Positions 1 to 14,672 of a stretch of 64,000 nucleotides of DNA are shown here, piece by piece. The notes beneath the pieces are model-generated. The model searched no databases, was not told the origin of the DNA, and saw nothing but the letters and a program-made list of their open reading frames with translations. The stretch is from Acanthopleura granulata (Eukaryota > Mollusca > Polyplacophora > Chitonida > Chitonidae). The DNA is taken from contig JABBOT010000011.1 of assembly GCA_016165875.1 (NCBI GenBank), positions 12,711,766 through 12,775,765 of the forward strand, written 5' to 3'. The first letter of the stretch is position 1, and every line of letters begins with the position of its first letter. The position numbers were made by a program, and so were the translations under genes.

Positions 1-3000
1 CTAAATTTGGGCTGATATCATAAGTACATGTGTAATTGGTGGAGTGCCAGTAATAGCCAATCCATTCAGATGCAGTTGATGAGTGGAGTCCAATGACTTC
101 CTGTCCCTCTTGAGATCTCAGTTTTCACATGGCATATATGAGAGTGAGTCACAAGTGGAGTAGTACTAGAGACTGTGAGAATGAACCATTACAGAACTAG
201 CATGTTGATTCCCCATGCTGACCAGTCCAGCTGGCCGCTGGTCACTAATTGAGTCAGTGCCAGTTAATTACGCTTTACACTTTGTTAAGGTCTTGTATTA
301 TAACTTTCTCTGTGTCTGTGGGGGGGGGGGGGTTATCCAATTTATAGCTAACTCAAAGTACAGTGGGCATTCGTTCCTCAAATTCTGAATTATACATCTA
401 CGTATATTTGTAAATGACACCACAGATACTCTTATTCTTCAATGTTTTCTCATGTTTACAGCATGATCATTCAAGTATATCCTGATGGTACTATTTTGTG
501 CAGCCTAGTAGTATTATACTTTTTGTGAAGCCTTTAAACTGGCCAACTCACACAGTTTTGTCTCTGATATTGAATCAAAACTGCGTATAAAGTCCGTTGC
601 TCTTTCCTACGCGAAAAGTTTGACAAAGTGGGGTACATTAGAGGCTTCAGGAGTTTATAACATGGTCTGGTATTGGTTTGTCATGGAGAAGATGTTCTGG
701 TGGTAAAATTCAGGGATTCAGTAGTGATGAATTCCTCATTAATGCTTTTTATTTTGTGGATTTGATAGTGTGATTAAGGCATATTTAAGATAATATCTAA
801 CAACTACTTCAACGGCACTGAAGAGCATGGAGGCGTATGCACACATGCTTGCTACAGCAACTTCAACCGCTGAATTATACACTGTGCACAAATGTATGTC
901 AGGGCAACTCTATCAAGTACATATATATAAAGGAGTTTCTCCATCAGAAGGGAAGCATTCAGCTTTGTAATATTACAGAAACTGTTTTTTTTCTTCTTTT
1001 TTTTTTTCAACTGTCAGTTTTTATCATTTAAGAAAAAATATCATACCATCATCAGGATTTCATAGACTTGATTAATGCGAATGGGTTTAACCACCATACA
1101 AAAAGAATATTTCACTTATATAATGGCCGGTCAGACTCATTCATGCAGGAAAAGATAGTAACAGGAGCAAACCATCAGTCCTTGGCAAATTCTTCCCCCC
1201 TCCATTGAGGAAGCTCATTGTGTATGCCATACTGGTGAAAAGCAATTGATCTACTTCATGTAAGACTGCCTGAAACAAGAGCTGTTGACTACTAATGGCC
1301 AGCTATATTAGCCAACAAAACTAACTGTTCACAACTGGGAACGAACCGTATGTCCCGGGTGTGACTGAAGACAAGTATCTTTTAACCTGAACTCTTTGGT
1401 GAGGTGAATGTATCCAAAATTATCACAGCAAGTCTTGAATGTACAATATCTGTTGCAGGACAAGTTCTTAGAAATCAAGTCCTTGTCACAGGAGTATATC
1501 TTGGCTTACCTGTATCTTACTAAGCATATATACATGAATGTCACGTAAAAGAGTTTAAAATGTTACATCCCAGAAAGTTTTGAAAATTTAATTAGTAACA
1601 ACAATAATAAATACACACTTTTAACTTTATATTTCAGCTTTCTAAACAAGTACATTTTACAAATAACAATATCTTTAAATCAAGAGTATTCCAATAAAAG
1701 CTGCAATATGTACAGAGTCCCCATTTATCTGCGGAAACATCCAGGACAAGAAGAGCATGCAAACTTCTGAATAACAGAGACACCAGTTTCCATACCTATC
1801 TAGAATGGAGACACTTTATGCTAATGGAAGATTATTATACACGTAAAATATAAATATACATCAATAAATATGAAGCCACTGTGTAAATGATGTGTAAAGT
1901 TGATCTCTAATATTAGGATGTTTACAACTGCGCTCCAGCCCGCCACCCAAAGCTGCCTTGCGTCATTCCAGAGACAGTGCTATTAACGTTCAAGGCCAGA
2001 CAAAAAAAAAAAGGTCTAGGTCACTGTATCCAAAGCTCTATCAATGCATGCATATTCAAACTGAGAAGCACAGGCGTTGGATAATATGTGCCGCCTCCCT
2101 TTCACATTATTTGGTACAGTGCTTACAAAATAATGTCATTTTCTTTCATGTCTTTTCATTTTTCACGTTACCTGTGTAATAACTATCTACTTGGAATATT
2201 GGAAGACATCTTGACGACACACAAAGAGGAATGAAGACTTCTCAACTTGTCATTTCTTAATTTTCTAGAGGAGGCCAGTGCAGGGCTCCCTCTGTTGGAC
2301 GGATAGTGTACCAAACACTGTTAAAGGGAGGTAACCCAGAAAAGGCCACCAACACAACGAATACAGGGATATATAGGCATATCATCGCCTTGACAGAAGC
2401 AAGAAGACAGGGTGCTATAGCCATGACAATGCCAACAGGGTAGAAATCAAACTTACACCTCTCCAAACACCCTACAAAAAGAGCAATGGCCACTTAAGGA
2501 TCGGACAGTCAAGTCTGGCTGGACGTTTACTTTAAAGGCTCTTGTACAATACGGTTAACAAAGCTCTCACTCTGTGGAGCTCAGAGAATATTATAAACAG
2601 AAAAATGACAAAATGTACAACCCGTGACTTTTTGACGATACACCCATATTTATCTGCTCAAGTAGGACTGACGTGAAAACACCACAGTATTCATACCTGA
2701 AGGATGATTATATGACACTGTTAGAATTGTACCATCGCCAGCGCTTCCCTTCTTGCTTTCTTTTCTTTTTTCTTTACAAACAGTATATATATGTGTGTGG
2801 GAGACAAGAAAATTCCTCTTCTTAAAATATGCATGCATTAGACTTTTCATTTCCAAACTTTCAAAAGGACCACTGATGGAGTGAAAATAAGAGAGATCTT
2901 CATCTATGTTGAAAAGCAAAGCAGTTTGGGGCTTTGTAAACACCCTAATAATTAGTACAAATGTTTGAAGTTGGGGGTAAGAGTAAGGGGTGGGGCATTG

Positions 3001-4435
3001 ACAGAGGAGAGTTTAAACACAAATTATGGATTTCTTAAAATTTCCATGTTCGAAAAAACACATACATGTACATGGCCAAATCAAGGTTAGCATGATGTCA
3101 ATCATTACATGCATCCAACAATAGTATATACGGTACATGTAGATATGGCAAGGCTTGTCTGTCTAAGAACACAGTGGGGTTGGATCAATAGCAAGCAACG
3201 GGTGATGCGGTCTCATTTACTAAGGTAGGACAATGGCAACCTCACCAAAAAATATGAAATGCGTTTTTTCTTTTCTTCGAAAACTGCTAAAATTACATGG
3301 TTAAATAACTGAGTTTGACATTGGCCATGATTGGAAAATGTCCTGCACATTTTCACACCGTACAGGAGAAAGAAATCTGTTATTCAGTAAACTACGAATG
3401 ACTTCACTCAGTACAATGGATTTGTTTTGTTTTTTTTCTGAAGAAAATTTGCCAGGGCCATTTTTTCAACATGGCCTGGCAATATTCTTTCACATGGAAA
3501 TCCTAAAAAGATGCTCATAATAAGATTAATTATACAGATGACAACATCTATTTTTTTCTGCAGGCAACATTTTGGTACGGATACTAATACTGCTGATAAT
3601 TATATCAGCACCCATCTTTGCTTACAGAAAAACTAGACATTGTCATCCTATATAATCTCAATACATTTGTCCCAAATTCTAAATGCCAAGGACAGAAGTT
3701 AAGACGCTTGCTGCTTTCTTGCCTTACTTTTGATACCCTATGTTGACAACAGAAAGTGTCATATACACAGCACATATGTACCAAAATCAAGCTGAACAGA
3801 TGGCTTAGTGAAGCTCTGCAGAAAGAAATGTTTCTTCATTTTGGGTTTTTTGAATAAATGGAGTCAAATGCTTCAAGACTAACATGGGCTTCGTTTACCG
3901 TCTTGATAATGATGACTTCCAGTGATGTGAAACAGACATCTAGAATTTTCATTTTCACCTTTGGAGGAGTTCTTGGGGTTTACTCTTACAAGAACTAGCT
4001 ATTCCAATATTCAATGGAATGTTAGGATGACATCACCAACATGAAAAGTGGTTCATAAAGCCCATCTTACAGAATATAAACAACTTATCACATTTTGTTT
4101 AGCAAAAAATAATAATAATGAAAGACACGAAAATATGTCAAGGTAGTTTTAGATATAGTTCTTGTGGACTTTCCTCTGATGCTTACATACAGATTCTTCT
4201 TTCTTCCCTTGAATTCCCTTTGAAATCTCCTTGAATCTTGGACTTTATAAGGAAATGTCCAACTTACACTGACTGTCATTACCTTTGGTACAAGTCTTCC
4301 TTGCAAAACCTCTCACCAGATGTATTTGTTTTCTTTACAGAACACCTCTCTCTCAAGTTCCTTAACATTTCCGTCTGAGATCAAAAACAAAAACTGTGCA
4401 CTCATGGAAAATGAGACACCCAAGCAGAGACTCAC
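1..4435 (-). other. Start of YAP1 intron 3, or non-coding DNA left of exon 3
   Basis: It begins with donor GTGAGT at 4435-4430 and runs off the left edge. I looked on the minus strand for the remaining YAP parts (DSGLS-like degron, PRTPDDF block, C-terminal TWL) and found none. The DNA is AT-rich, with a G run near 320-332 and a GGGAGGTAAC word near 2325. Nothing else can be supported. Confidence 0.7.
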
Positions 4436-4626
4436 CTTTCTTGCTAACTCTTCTTGTCTTTTCCGTAACATCTCCTTCTCTATTTGGACGTGCCGCAGTT
4501 GCATCTGCCGCTGACGCTCAGCCTGCGTCATCCGCTGTAGGTTTGTTGCGGGTGAAGGCTGACCTTGACCTTGTAACTGTACAGGCAAATTGCTTTGCCG
4601 AATGACTGGTCGTTGCATGTGTTCAG
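4436..4626 (-). CDS. YAP1: YAP1/Yorkie exon 3: linker and start of coiled coil
   Basis: The acceptor ATATTACAG precedes CTGAACACATG; its first two bases complete Ser233, and the frame runs to Lys296. It ends at AAG|GTGAGT, a strong donor in phase 0. The product is a Gln/Pro-rich stretch (about 237-260) followed by a charged, Gln-rich helix (about 261-296, with RQRQMQLRHVQIEKEMLRKR) that matches the coiled-coil start after WW2 in YAP proteins (human [20 protein letters not shown]). The exon fits exon 2 in phase and order. The following exons (transactivation domain, C-terminal PDZ ligand) were not found to the left, so the gene is partial in this window. Confidence 0.93.
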
Positions 4627-5705
<1,079 letters not shown>

Positions 5706-5757
5706 TCACACACTGACTGACCAGCTGCATTACTGAGTGACAATTTTTATATACCAG

Positions 5758-5986
5758 TATTGGTGTTTTACGCGGTATTCATGAACATTTCACTCATATA
5801 ACAACTGCCAGCATTACCTTGGGAGGAAACTGAACAGAGCAATGAGGAGACCCACCATTGTAGTAGGCCTCACCATGTACAGCCATTGAGAAAGGCAGCA
5901 TGGACTTGAACTCACCATAAACACACTGCTAACAGGCTCCTTAGTCACTGCACTGCACTGGCGCATTGACCACAAGGCTATGGCGG
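5758..5986 (-). repeat. Old, diverged copy of SINE family 1
   Basis: Read on the plus strand it shows the reverse of the family in order: TTGGTGTTTTACGC, TTTCACTCATATAA, CAGCATTACCTTGGGAGG, GGACTTGAACTCAC (box B region) and a GCGCATTGACC head. Many substitutions suggest an old insertion in intron 1. Confidence 0.75.
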
Positions 5987-6290
5987 AATGTACTACCTGA
6001 CAATGTGGCTGATGAACATAAATGTCAAATTATCTCTCCTACCTTCATGCTAAACTACCAAATGCCACGTATTGATGGGTTTATCAACATCACTGACTGA
6101 CTGTACATGTATCAGATTGACAGACTGACAACATGTGCAAACCAGGGCACTCTTGTTCCCTACAGCCACCATAGGTGAAGTTTATTGTAACTACCATAGC
6201 AATGTATCAGTAGGTTTTCACCACCATATGTTGCCTTGGTAGTTACCTTCAAGCTGACAATTCAACTTACTAAAACTTTCTGGACAAACG

Positions 6291-6424
6291 GGCTCTGGGA
6301 CCCATCTTAAGAAGTGGGTGTAACGCAATGCGAAATGTAACTACCATGGCGACGTAGCTCTACAATTTGTGTCGTCTTGAGAGTTACATTTAACATAACT
6401 TACACCCTCTTCATAAGACGGGCC
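6291..6424. mobile_element. Foldback (MITE-like) element, family A
   Basis: Two arms of about 55 bases face each other with an unpaired centre near 6356-6368. The left arm at about 6300-6355 contains GAAGTGGGTGTAA and AAATGTAACT. The right arm at about 6369-6424, read in reverse, gives GAAGAGGGTGTAA and AAATGTAACT. A related element lies near 37.5 kb. No coding capacity; non-autonomous mobility is inferred from the form. Confidence 0.7.
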
Positions 6425-6585
6425 CCTGGACCTTTGGCCTTACTAAACAGCAGACTGACTACACTCTACCTGCAAGTTTCCCGACTATTTGATTGATTCA
6501 TTAACACAAAAATTAATTCCTCTTATTTCCTGAAGGAATGGTTAACTGACTCCATGATGATTACGGTACCAACCTCTTGACCAGT

Positions 6586-6609
6586 GATATATATATATAT
6601 ATATATATA
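6586..6609. repeat. (AT)n microsatellite
   Basis: Uninterrupted TA/AT dinucleotide run inside YAP1 intron 1. Confidence 0.95.
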
Positions 6610-9600
6610 CGCACTCTTCCAGATGTTCCAAAACTTCTCTTTGGTCTCAGGGGCTTTTTTAGCCATTCTTGTGGTTATTAAAATATTGGAAAGATGACAA
6701 ATTTTGAATTGAGTTTTCAATGAAATAAATTGAATTTTTGAGTTTTCCGATTTGTTCAAACTGGGTTTCTGAAAAGAAAAATTGGCTACAAAAACCACTG
6801 GGTCTATCACCTAAAGATAAACCCATGTATGTACATCAAAATTCTAATGACGTGTCCATGTACATGCAGCCAATGGCAAACAACTCAGAGCACACACAAA
6901 GCACAATCAACTCTAACAAGCATACATGTAGTTCTACATGTACATAATCTACACGATACAGACCGTCTTAAAATTACACAAGAGCATAAATGAAGTGTTT
7001 AATCTTGTAAAACATGAGCTACAGCTGTGGTCTACAACTGCATTGGTGCAAGGGCAATATGACAGGAAATGATCACAATTAAAACTGCAGGCACAGATGC
7101 ATGTTAATCTTCCTGGTCAGTCCATCATGTATGATATGTAAATTTTAATGAAAACAAAGGTAGACAAAACCAAGTTTTCCCAGAAATTCAAAGCTTCAGA
7201 GGCTCAGATGAAATGACCATTAACGACAGTTATTTTGCACGAACAATGAGGAGTTAAACTCTACACGATCATCCAGTCCTTCAATTACATGTATAGCATA
7301 CACAAATCCACAAAAATATTTTATGGATTGTTTTTCTTTTTTTCATTTTTGCAAATCTATTCAACTCTAACAGCCATTTTAACAAGGCAAAAATTTATAA
7401 ATACTTTCAACTATTTTAGAAGCAAAGGAGAAGTTTAATTACAGACTCGTTATCGTTATCACAAGCACATGCATTCCTATTCATAATTATAATTACACCT
7501 TTGAACTCATGCCTAATAACATTCTCAAGCCTCCAAATAACTAAGTTTTGCTATGACAGGAGAAAAGCAATCAAAGCCACTGCAGGAAAAGAATTTTTTT
7601 TACACGCATTTAATTTTAATGGCCTATACCAATACAGATGCTTTCTGTGCCAGTTTATCTAATTTAACCCATGACACACACTTCACTTCTCGGACAATAA
7701 CTTCTCTGTCACCCCCTTACACCTATGTCCATGCAAGTACAACACCAATCAGACAAACAAGTTCATGTACAATGTGTCTTCTTATAGCAGTACTTATTAT
7801 TAAACTTGTTACAACTTCATTCAAATGTTCCATAAAACCTGCTGCATTGAATTCCTTTTGGACACAGAATTGAAAACACGTTAAAATGGACATGGAATGG
7901 TGGATTGATAATATGAATGTTTTCATATTTGTAGGCTGAAGCTACAGAGGCTGAACACTACAATTTCAGTTCTGTGGTACATGTACTGTAATCCTCATTC
8001 CACTCTTCATATGAACATTTCCACATTGATACTGAACTGACCATACTTCAAGGACGCTAAAAAGAACACTCCTGAAACAACTATACTATTTCCAGAAAAG
8101 GCTCCCACCTTGAGTGAAAATGTTATTGACCATTTTCAAGGACCCCATCGTGCATCCTACACTTTTCTTCAGTTGCAAGGGCCACTTTCAGTTTTAGTAC
8201 AAACCTTCATGTGGACATTAAAGAAAACTGTTTTGGGGCTCATTAATCAGTCCATTTCAAATACAATGCAATATCACATTTGGCATGGAAAAAACAAATC
8301 CTGTTAGGAACATACATGTGTGTCCCCCATCTCTTCAACAGCTTTCATGGCTTTCACTCTTTCAATGGCATTCAAGTACTTTCAAGAATTACAAGGGCCA
8401 GCTGTAACTTTGTTACAGGTTAAAAGTTAAGTTGCCATGGTGGTATGTTGTGGGCAATTTAGTGCCAATGGATTGTCACTGCGTTAGACCAAATATGTGT
8501 TGGATGATGTTGATGGTTTTATTCAGCCATAACTGTCCAATGCTCCCAATACATATCCACCAAATCAACATGGCATCATGGGAGTCATTTGGTGAATCGC
8601 ACTGGATTCTTTACCTCCCCATCACTGACCTGCAAATCTACTTAACCCCCTTCATTGGAACTTGGAACAAGAGATGACTCTCATCATAAAATCTGGCCTA
8701 ACAATGAAAAGTGGAAACTATTTGGCTGCCCCTTAACGGATTCCCAGTTTTCCAAAATATTACAACAGGGAAACAAGGATCAAGTTCCACTGGCCTTGTG
8801 TGTATTTTGAAGGGGCACGGTCAAGACCACTGCTGACACCACAACGCCCAGACAAACCTACACGAACAGGTACCATGCTGACTGGCACTATGGGATCTGT
8901 TGGATCCCATGGATCCCGTGTATCTCAGACAACAACAAGGCCAGTCATGTACTGAAAGCACCCCCAGCCTCAGGATCTAGCATGCCCAATCCTGCAGGGA
9001 CTCTGAAACCACAGAATGCCCAGGCTACACTTCCTGTTTCAGTGGGCGTTTTATTTGTTGAACAAACTGAGCTCTATCTTTCTGGCTGGAGGCTGTAGAA
9101 AAACATGGCCTAGCTGGGCCAGATAGGGGCAAGCCAGAGACACCCCAGCGAGGAGCACTGCACTGCACCAGCCTGCTGTCTACACACACATCTAGTGATG
9201 GAGAGAGAGAGTGAGAACCTGGTTTCTAGGTCAGTCAACAGAGAGGGGGGACTTGAGGAGGAGGGGGGGGGTGCAGTGATAGGACAGTGAATACAATGAT
9301 GTGTAGCTCACATACTGCAGTAACCATAGGGTTCTGCAAAGACCAGAACTGTCAGTCCTCTTACATGTATTAAGAACAGTCACTTGAAATGTCATGGTTA
9401 ACAGTTTTACTTAAGACCATGTTTTCTTTACATACATGTATGTATGCTAAAGAAAACACTGATCATACGTATGTATTTGCATGAAAACAAGACTTAAGTG
9501 ATCAACAAGGCTTCATCAGTACATAAAAAAACCAACAAGATGATTTCTGAGCAGGGCACATAGACTGCTATGCTTGGTCTGTCCAGATGTCAAGGCTCTC

Positions 9601-10982
9601 GACTCTACTGGTCTGACCAAAACTGCACTGGCCTCAGATCAGTAAACCAATTTTCATATCAAGCCCAGAAATCTACATGCGTGTCTATATCTTCTATCTA
9701 AATGAACATGTATGTATATAATATTGGACGAGATGCTATTTACATGTGTGCAATCTTGTTCGTCCTGGTTTACACATGTATGCACTAATAAACCTTCACA
9801 TATCATTTAAACTTACACTCACAGCTTCAATCCAAAATATGGCCTTTCTTCTCAAACATGTATATTAAGGTCAGGGGAGAGGGGGATTAATTGTTATGTC
9901 TTCTTGTACAAGTACCTGCATAAGCATGTAAATAAATGGACCTGGCAGAGATAGCAGTGACCTCACACACCAGGGGTCAATGTCTATGTAGTCCAGTTTA
10001 CATGCAACAGGATCTACATACTGTAAGCTCTGTAGGGACCAAAACTTCACAACTGGCACTAATTCACAGCAGACAAACTGTAAATCCTCAACCATTATAT
10101 ATGTTCGATATGCCCTGAGAATAGCATTTTGGGAAAAATGTCAAAATTGTATTTATATGTTAAGCTCTGAGGTCACCAAGACTAACCGATGCAATTTCAG
10201 CTATATGTACAAAATCAAATAATAACCATGCGCAAGTTGCATATAATACTTGCTTCTGGTATACATACTGCAGAAAAGGACAGGAGAATTAAGGTGTATA
10301 CACTTGAAGCAAACTATATATGTAACAGATGTTGGTGTGAGTACTAATGTATATGGCTAGGGTTTGATAAAAGCTGTGTCTAGGGTATTTATAGACCTGG
10401 CTGTATCTGGGCTTTCTCACTGGCAGTCAGGTGAAAACATCACAGTGGGTAAGCTTCCTCAATTTTAGGCCTAAGGCAGTGACCCCCAGGGCTGTTGAAC
10501 ATAATGCTCCTGGGGGTAGGTGAAGGTAACACCCCAGGGTAGGGGAACATAACGACATGTACAAAAGCAGGAATCACATCTGTATGCTCCATGCTGTGAT
10601 GCAGCTAGATTGGGACTCAGCAACATTTTGTGACATGTATGTATGTAGCACAGTGTAACAGTGCTAACCTTTGCCACAAGTCTGACAACTGCTATAATAA
10701 TGTATGCAGATTGTGTAAAAGAGCATGGAGGAGTAGATGTACAAGAAGACACGAACACAATAAATGCTCCTGTCGTATTGAGCGAAACCATTAAATGTCA
10801 GTAAATTTCTGTTGTGTCAGTAATTGCAAACTACATGTACATGCACAAAGATACTCTCGCAATAAAACTGTACTTCCAATAGAACCAACCTTCTTTTACT
10901 TTTAAATTTCTTGACTGACTGATTGATCATGGCTAGATGTGCCCATGCACCATGGCTGCTTGGACGTTGTGTATGGTCACCG

Positions 10983-11400
10983 CGGCTACATGTGCCTGGG
11001 TACCTCAGCTATATGTGCCCAGGCACCGCTACTACATATACCTGGGGCTACATGTTCCTGGGCACTGTGGCTACATGTGCCTGGGTACCTTGGCTATATA
11101 TGCCCTGGCACCGCTACTACATATGTCCAGGCACCGGGGCTACATGTTCCTGGACACTGCCGTGTCTGGGCACCACTGCTACATGTGCCTGGACATCATG
11201 GCTACATGATCCTTGACATCACGGCTACATGTGCCTGGATACCACGGCTACATGCGCCTGGGCACCGCTGCTACATGTGCCTGGATATCATGGCTACATG
11301 ATCCTGGACATCATGGCTACATGTGCCTGGATACAACGGTTACATGCGCCTGGGCACTACTGCTATATGTGAATGGGCATGATGTACCTAGGCACCACTG
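10983..11400. repeat. Minisatellite with a unit near 24 bp
   Basis: Degenerate tandem units of the kind CTACATGTGCCTGG followed by GTACCTCGG or CACCGCTA. The first units measure 24 bases, so the array keeps frame and all three forward frames stay open for long stretches, giving repetitive Cys/Trp/Pro-rich translations. These are not taken as genes: the array is intronic, lies on the strand opposite YAP1, and the openness follows from the unit length. Confidence 0.85.
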
Positions 11401-12544
11401 GTATGCAGTTGTGGGTCAGAGAGATCAGAGGTCGTGGTTCAAGGTTAGAGTTACTTGTAGGGCTCAGGAGGAGGATTTTTAATGGGGTGGGAGCAGGGGG
11501 TCAACCAAACAAGGGCGTTGTCACAGAAATCTCTCCTAGATTTCTCCACCACAGTGTTTACTGTTGGCCATGGATAAATAGGCCAGAGGCACTGACAAGA
11601 CCAGAAAGGTGGAGGAGGGAAAGAGAGAGAAGAGACAGGACCAGGAAGTGAGGTGTCCGACAGGGAGAAACAAACAACAAGTACTATTAAATACATGTAT
11701 TAAACAATGTATTGGCAGTGTTATCTGGATGACTGGGCAGACCCTAGGGGAAACCCACAACCATACACAGGATGTTTACTGACTTTTCCACATACTACAG
11801 GAAAGCAGTAGCACTGTAATGGTGTTGCAATTCTTAGAAGTTGCTTCTAACCAAGAAGTGTGCACTTCACCCTTATGATGTCACACAAAGCTTGACTGAA
11901 GGAAAAATACATGTGCAGGGTTTGTAAAGGTGACAGGATTTTAAACCCAGTTCATGTAACAGGTGGATGTTTCCAGACCCTAACAGTTCCTGATAGCGCG
12001 GTTATCTGTCCCCCCCCCCCCCCAACTGAATTTTGCGGTCTCTGTCCCTTCCGCTCTTCTCTGCTCTCCCAGAAACCAGGTACGTGATGCCCCTTCCACA
12101 AAACTCCAACTGAACTGCCCTTGGAAAAAGCCCTGTGTCAACAGACTTAAGAGAGCCAGACATTTGAGGAGGTTACAAGGCCAGGGGTTTGCTCCCAGAG
12201 AGTTGGGGGGGAGGGGGGAAGGGCACAGATTCCCTGAGTGTGTCCAACTATAGCTTTGATTGTGGTGGGGTTGGTGATGTGGTGGGGCAGAGGTGAGGTA
12301 GAAGTGGTGGTTTGTGGGTAGGTTGGCATGAGTCACAGATCTCTGTACATGTACATCTTCATGTAGCGAACAAAATTTGTACATGTTGCTTCCATACTGT
12401 AACAGAGGAGGATTTAGATCTTATCTCACATAAGACCGTTTATTATTATTTATGATTCCAAAACATTTTCACACATAATAATATGACGGCAATTAATTTT
12501 ACAGGTGGGTGGATACTGGAATTATTTACACGTAAATTCATATA

Positions 12545-12720
12545 ACTGGTGGAAGAAAAGTGGTCTTCAATGATTGAACATTAAATCTGGACAAATGGCC
12601 ACCCGACCATCACAAACTGCTTATTGTCACCTAGTCTAAAAATCCCTGTTCAAGGTTGGATTTGCACCCACAACTTGTCTGTCCTAGCGACCGAAAGTCA
12701 AGCACCTTTAAAAACAAGAC
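12545..12720 (-). repeat. Degraded tRNA-related SINE (family 3)
   Basis: Shares AGTGGTCTT, then GGATTTGCACCC and TCCTAGCGACCGAAAG in the same order as the better copy at 58.57-58.79 kb. A reversed box B-like word sits near 12657-12672. Old and partial. Confidence 0.45.
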
Positions 12721-14446
12721 CCAAACCCACTCCACTCTTCAGAATATAATATGTATAAATGAAGAAAGGTAGGGTGTGCTATTATATTGAAAAGAATTCC
12801 AAACATTTGGAATATATTGTGTTATTTTCCAAAACACTAACAAAGTCGGTATTAAACTTGATAAAACTTTTTCATTCGATTTTCTAAAACAAAAAGCCTG
12901 TTAGTTGTTGTAGATTCCACTAAAACAAATTCCTTTTTCTTCGAACTTTCAGAAACCACAGCCCCAATATATACAAACGGATGTAACGTGTTTGTTTTTC
13001 GCTTCTTATACAAAAAGTATATTGTGCCAAAAGTCTGCTCCTATAACAAAACTAAGTACATGTAATTACACTGTATACTATTGCAGCAAAGCTTTTCATT
13101 TTCTTCATTCACTTAATTTTCTCACTTTTTCACACTTAAAGAAAAGTGAAAAACATGTAAATGTGTTCCGTAGCACCAAAGTTGACGTGCAGTGATAAAA
13201 TCTACTTTGTTGTGCACATGTTCCGTTTTGACCAGTCTTGCTGGCGGAGGGAGATCTGTAAGTCCAGAGATAGAGGTTCTAGCGATGGTGGGACGAGGAG
13301 GTCGCAGGTTTAACAGTGCTGCTCTGTGTGTATCTATATACGTGCACCTCTTAATATAATCAACATCACATTGCTGCCTATTTTTAGTCGGCCTATAAAT
13401 ACACGGGTACGTACACACATGCACAAGTACCAAGTGACTCCTTTGTGCCACCTTAAAGCACTATAAAACTTCAACCCGAAAACACACACTAGCGCAAGAT
13501 GTGCGACAAAACTTTGCCCAGGTAACCATATCAAATATGGCATAGCCGGCCGACCTTAGTTAGTCAGTCTCCAATTGCACCGGTGAATAACAAGATATGC
13601 CAAATTTCATGGGAAAAGTACAATATAATGTGAGGGTGTGTACATGTAAATCTATTTTTCACTATTCCAGGGCTCTAGGCACATCTTGTACATCAAGTGA
13701 TTTTGTTCAGTAGAGCATTACACTGTGTTGTTTTGGGTCACATTGATATATCTTGTACACAGAGGAAAAATTTATGTGAAAAAAGAGTTGTTTACTGTGA
13801 ACTGCACAATCCATAAATCATTATCCTGTTGCACTGGGTTAAAACAGATCTAATATTAAACTTGTATAATGGTGAAATGCCACCATTTAGTTTCATATCC
13901 TGGCTTATCCTCTACAAACAAGTCTTCCTTTCTGCTGAACTTAACCCCGACAGTATATAGCTGAAATCTATTAATGCAGGCTCATGCTCAGTGTCTGTCA
14001 ATGCATTTACCAGCTAAAGTATATAAGTACATAAATTAACTTTACACCCCGAACCAGACCCAACCACAGCTTTACCAGTCACAACAGAGCCGAAATATAA
14101 CCAATCCATGTACCGTTCACACTGTTCAGTTACCCGCCTAGGCCATCGTTCAAAAATCCTTTCTTGTAACACAACCCTATCACCAAAAAAAAAACTGCAT
14201 TGGTCAGTTAGGAAATATTTTTTTTCTTGTTAATGAAATAGATAAGGATTTTAGAGAAATTAAAATGGAAAAAGTGTAAAAAAAAAAAAACAAAAAAAAC
14301 ATTCCATATAACGCCCAATGAAGACTTTAAAAGTAAGGCCCTTTCTTGAAGTCTGGCCAAGTTACCTACAACAAGACATATTTTTAATGATGGACCCAGT
14401 ATTGAACACTCAACATTTGCATGTGCTCTCCGTCTGTCCAAACACT

Positions 14447-14672
14447 GCCATCCTTAAAAACATGTTTGTTGGGTGTGACCCAACTGATCCCCAAGAGAAG
14501 GGCCCTAGTAAAGTGATTTCATTAGTATTTAACGTTTTCTACATTATTTTACTCTCTATGGTAATTTCTTAAAAGCCCTAATCTTTTTCCAAAAAAAATT
14601 TTCCCACCAACAGACCCTATTTTTGTTCTCATACGGTCGGGTCACGCCCAACAAACAATTTTTTAAGGATGG
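14447..14672. mobile_element. Foldback (MITE-like) element, family B
   Basis: The outer arms of about 40 bases are inverted copies. The left (14447-14486) reads GCCATCCTTAAAAA, then GTTTGTTGGG and GTGACCC. The right (14633-14672) reads the same words in reverse, with one or two changes. The roughly 146 bases between carry no recognisable gene. The form is that of a non-autonomous DNA element. Confidence 0.65.

Noticed and set aside
2257..2493. Hydrophobic 78-codon minus-strand frame left of YAP1 exon 3
   Set aside because: Examined as a possible YAP1 exon; the sequence does not resemble the YAP transactivation domain and lacks matching splice phases.
10939..11301. 120-codon repetitive Cys/Pro-rich frame
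   Set aside because: Explained by the near-24-bp minisatellite, which leaves all forward frames open.
11980..12384. 134-codon minus-strand open frame
   Set aside because: Covers a C-run and a GT-rich low-complexity stretch; the translation is compositionally biased and matches nothing known.
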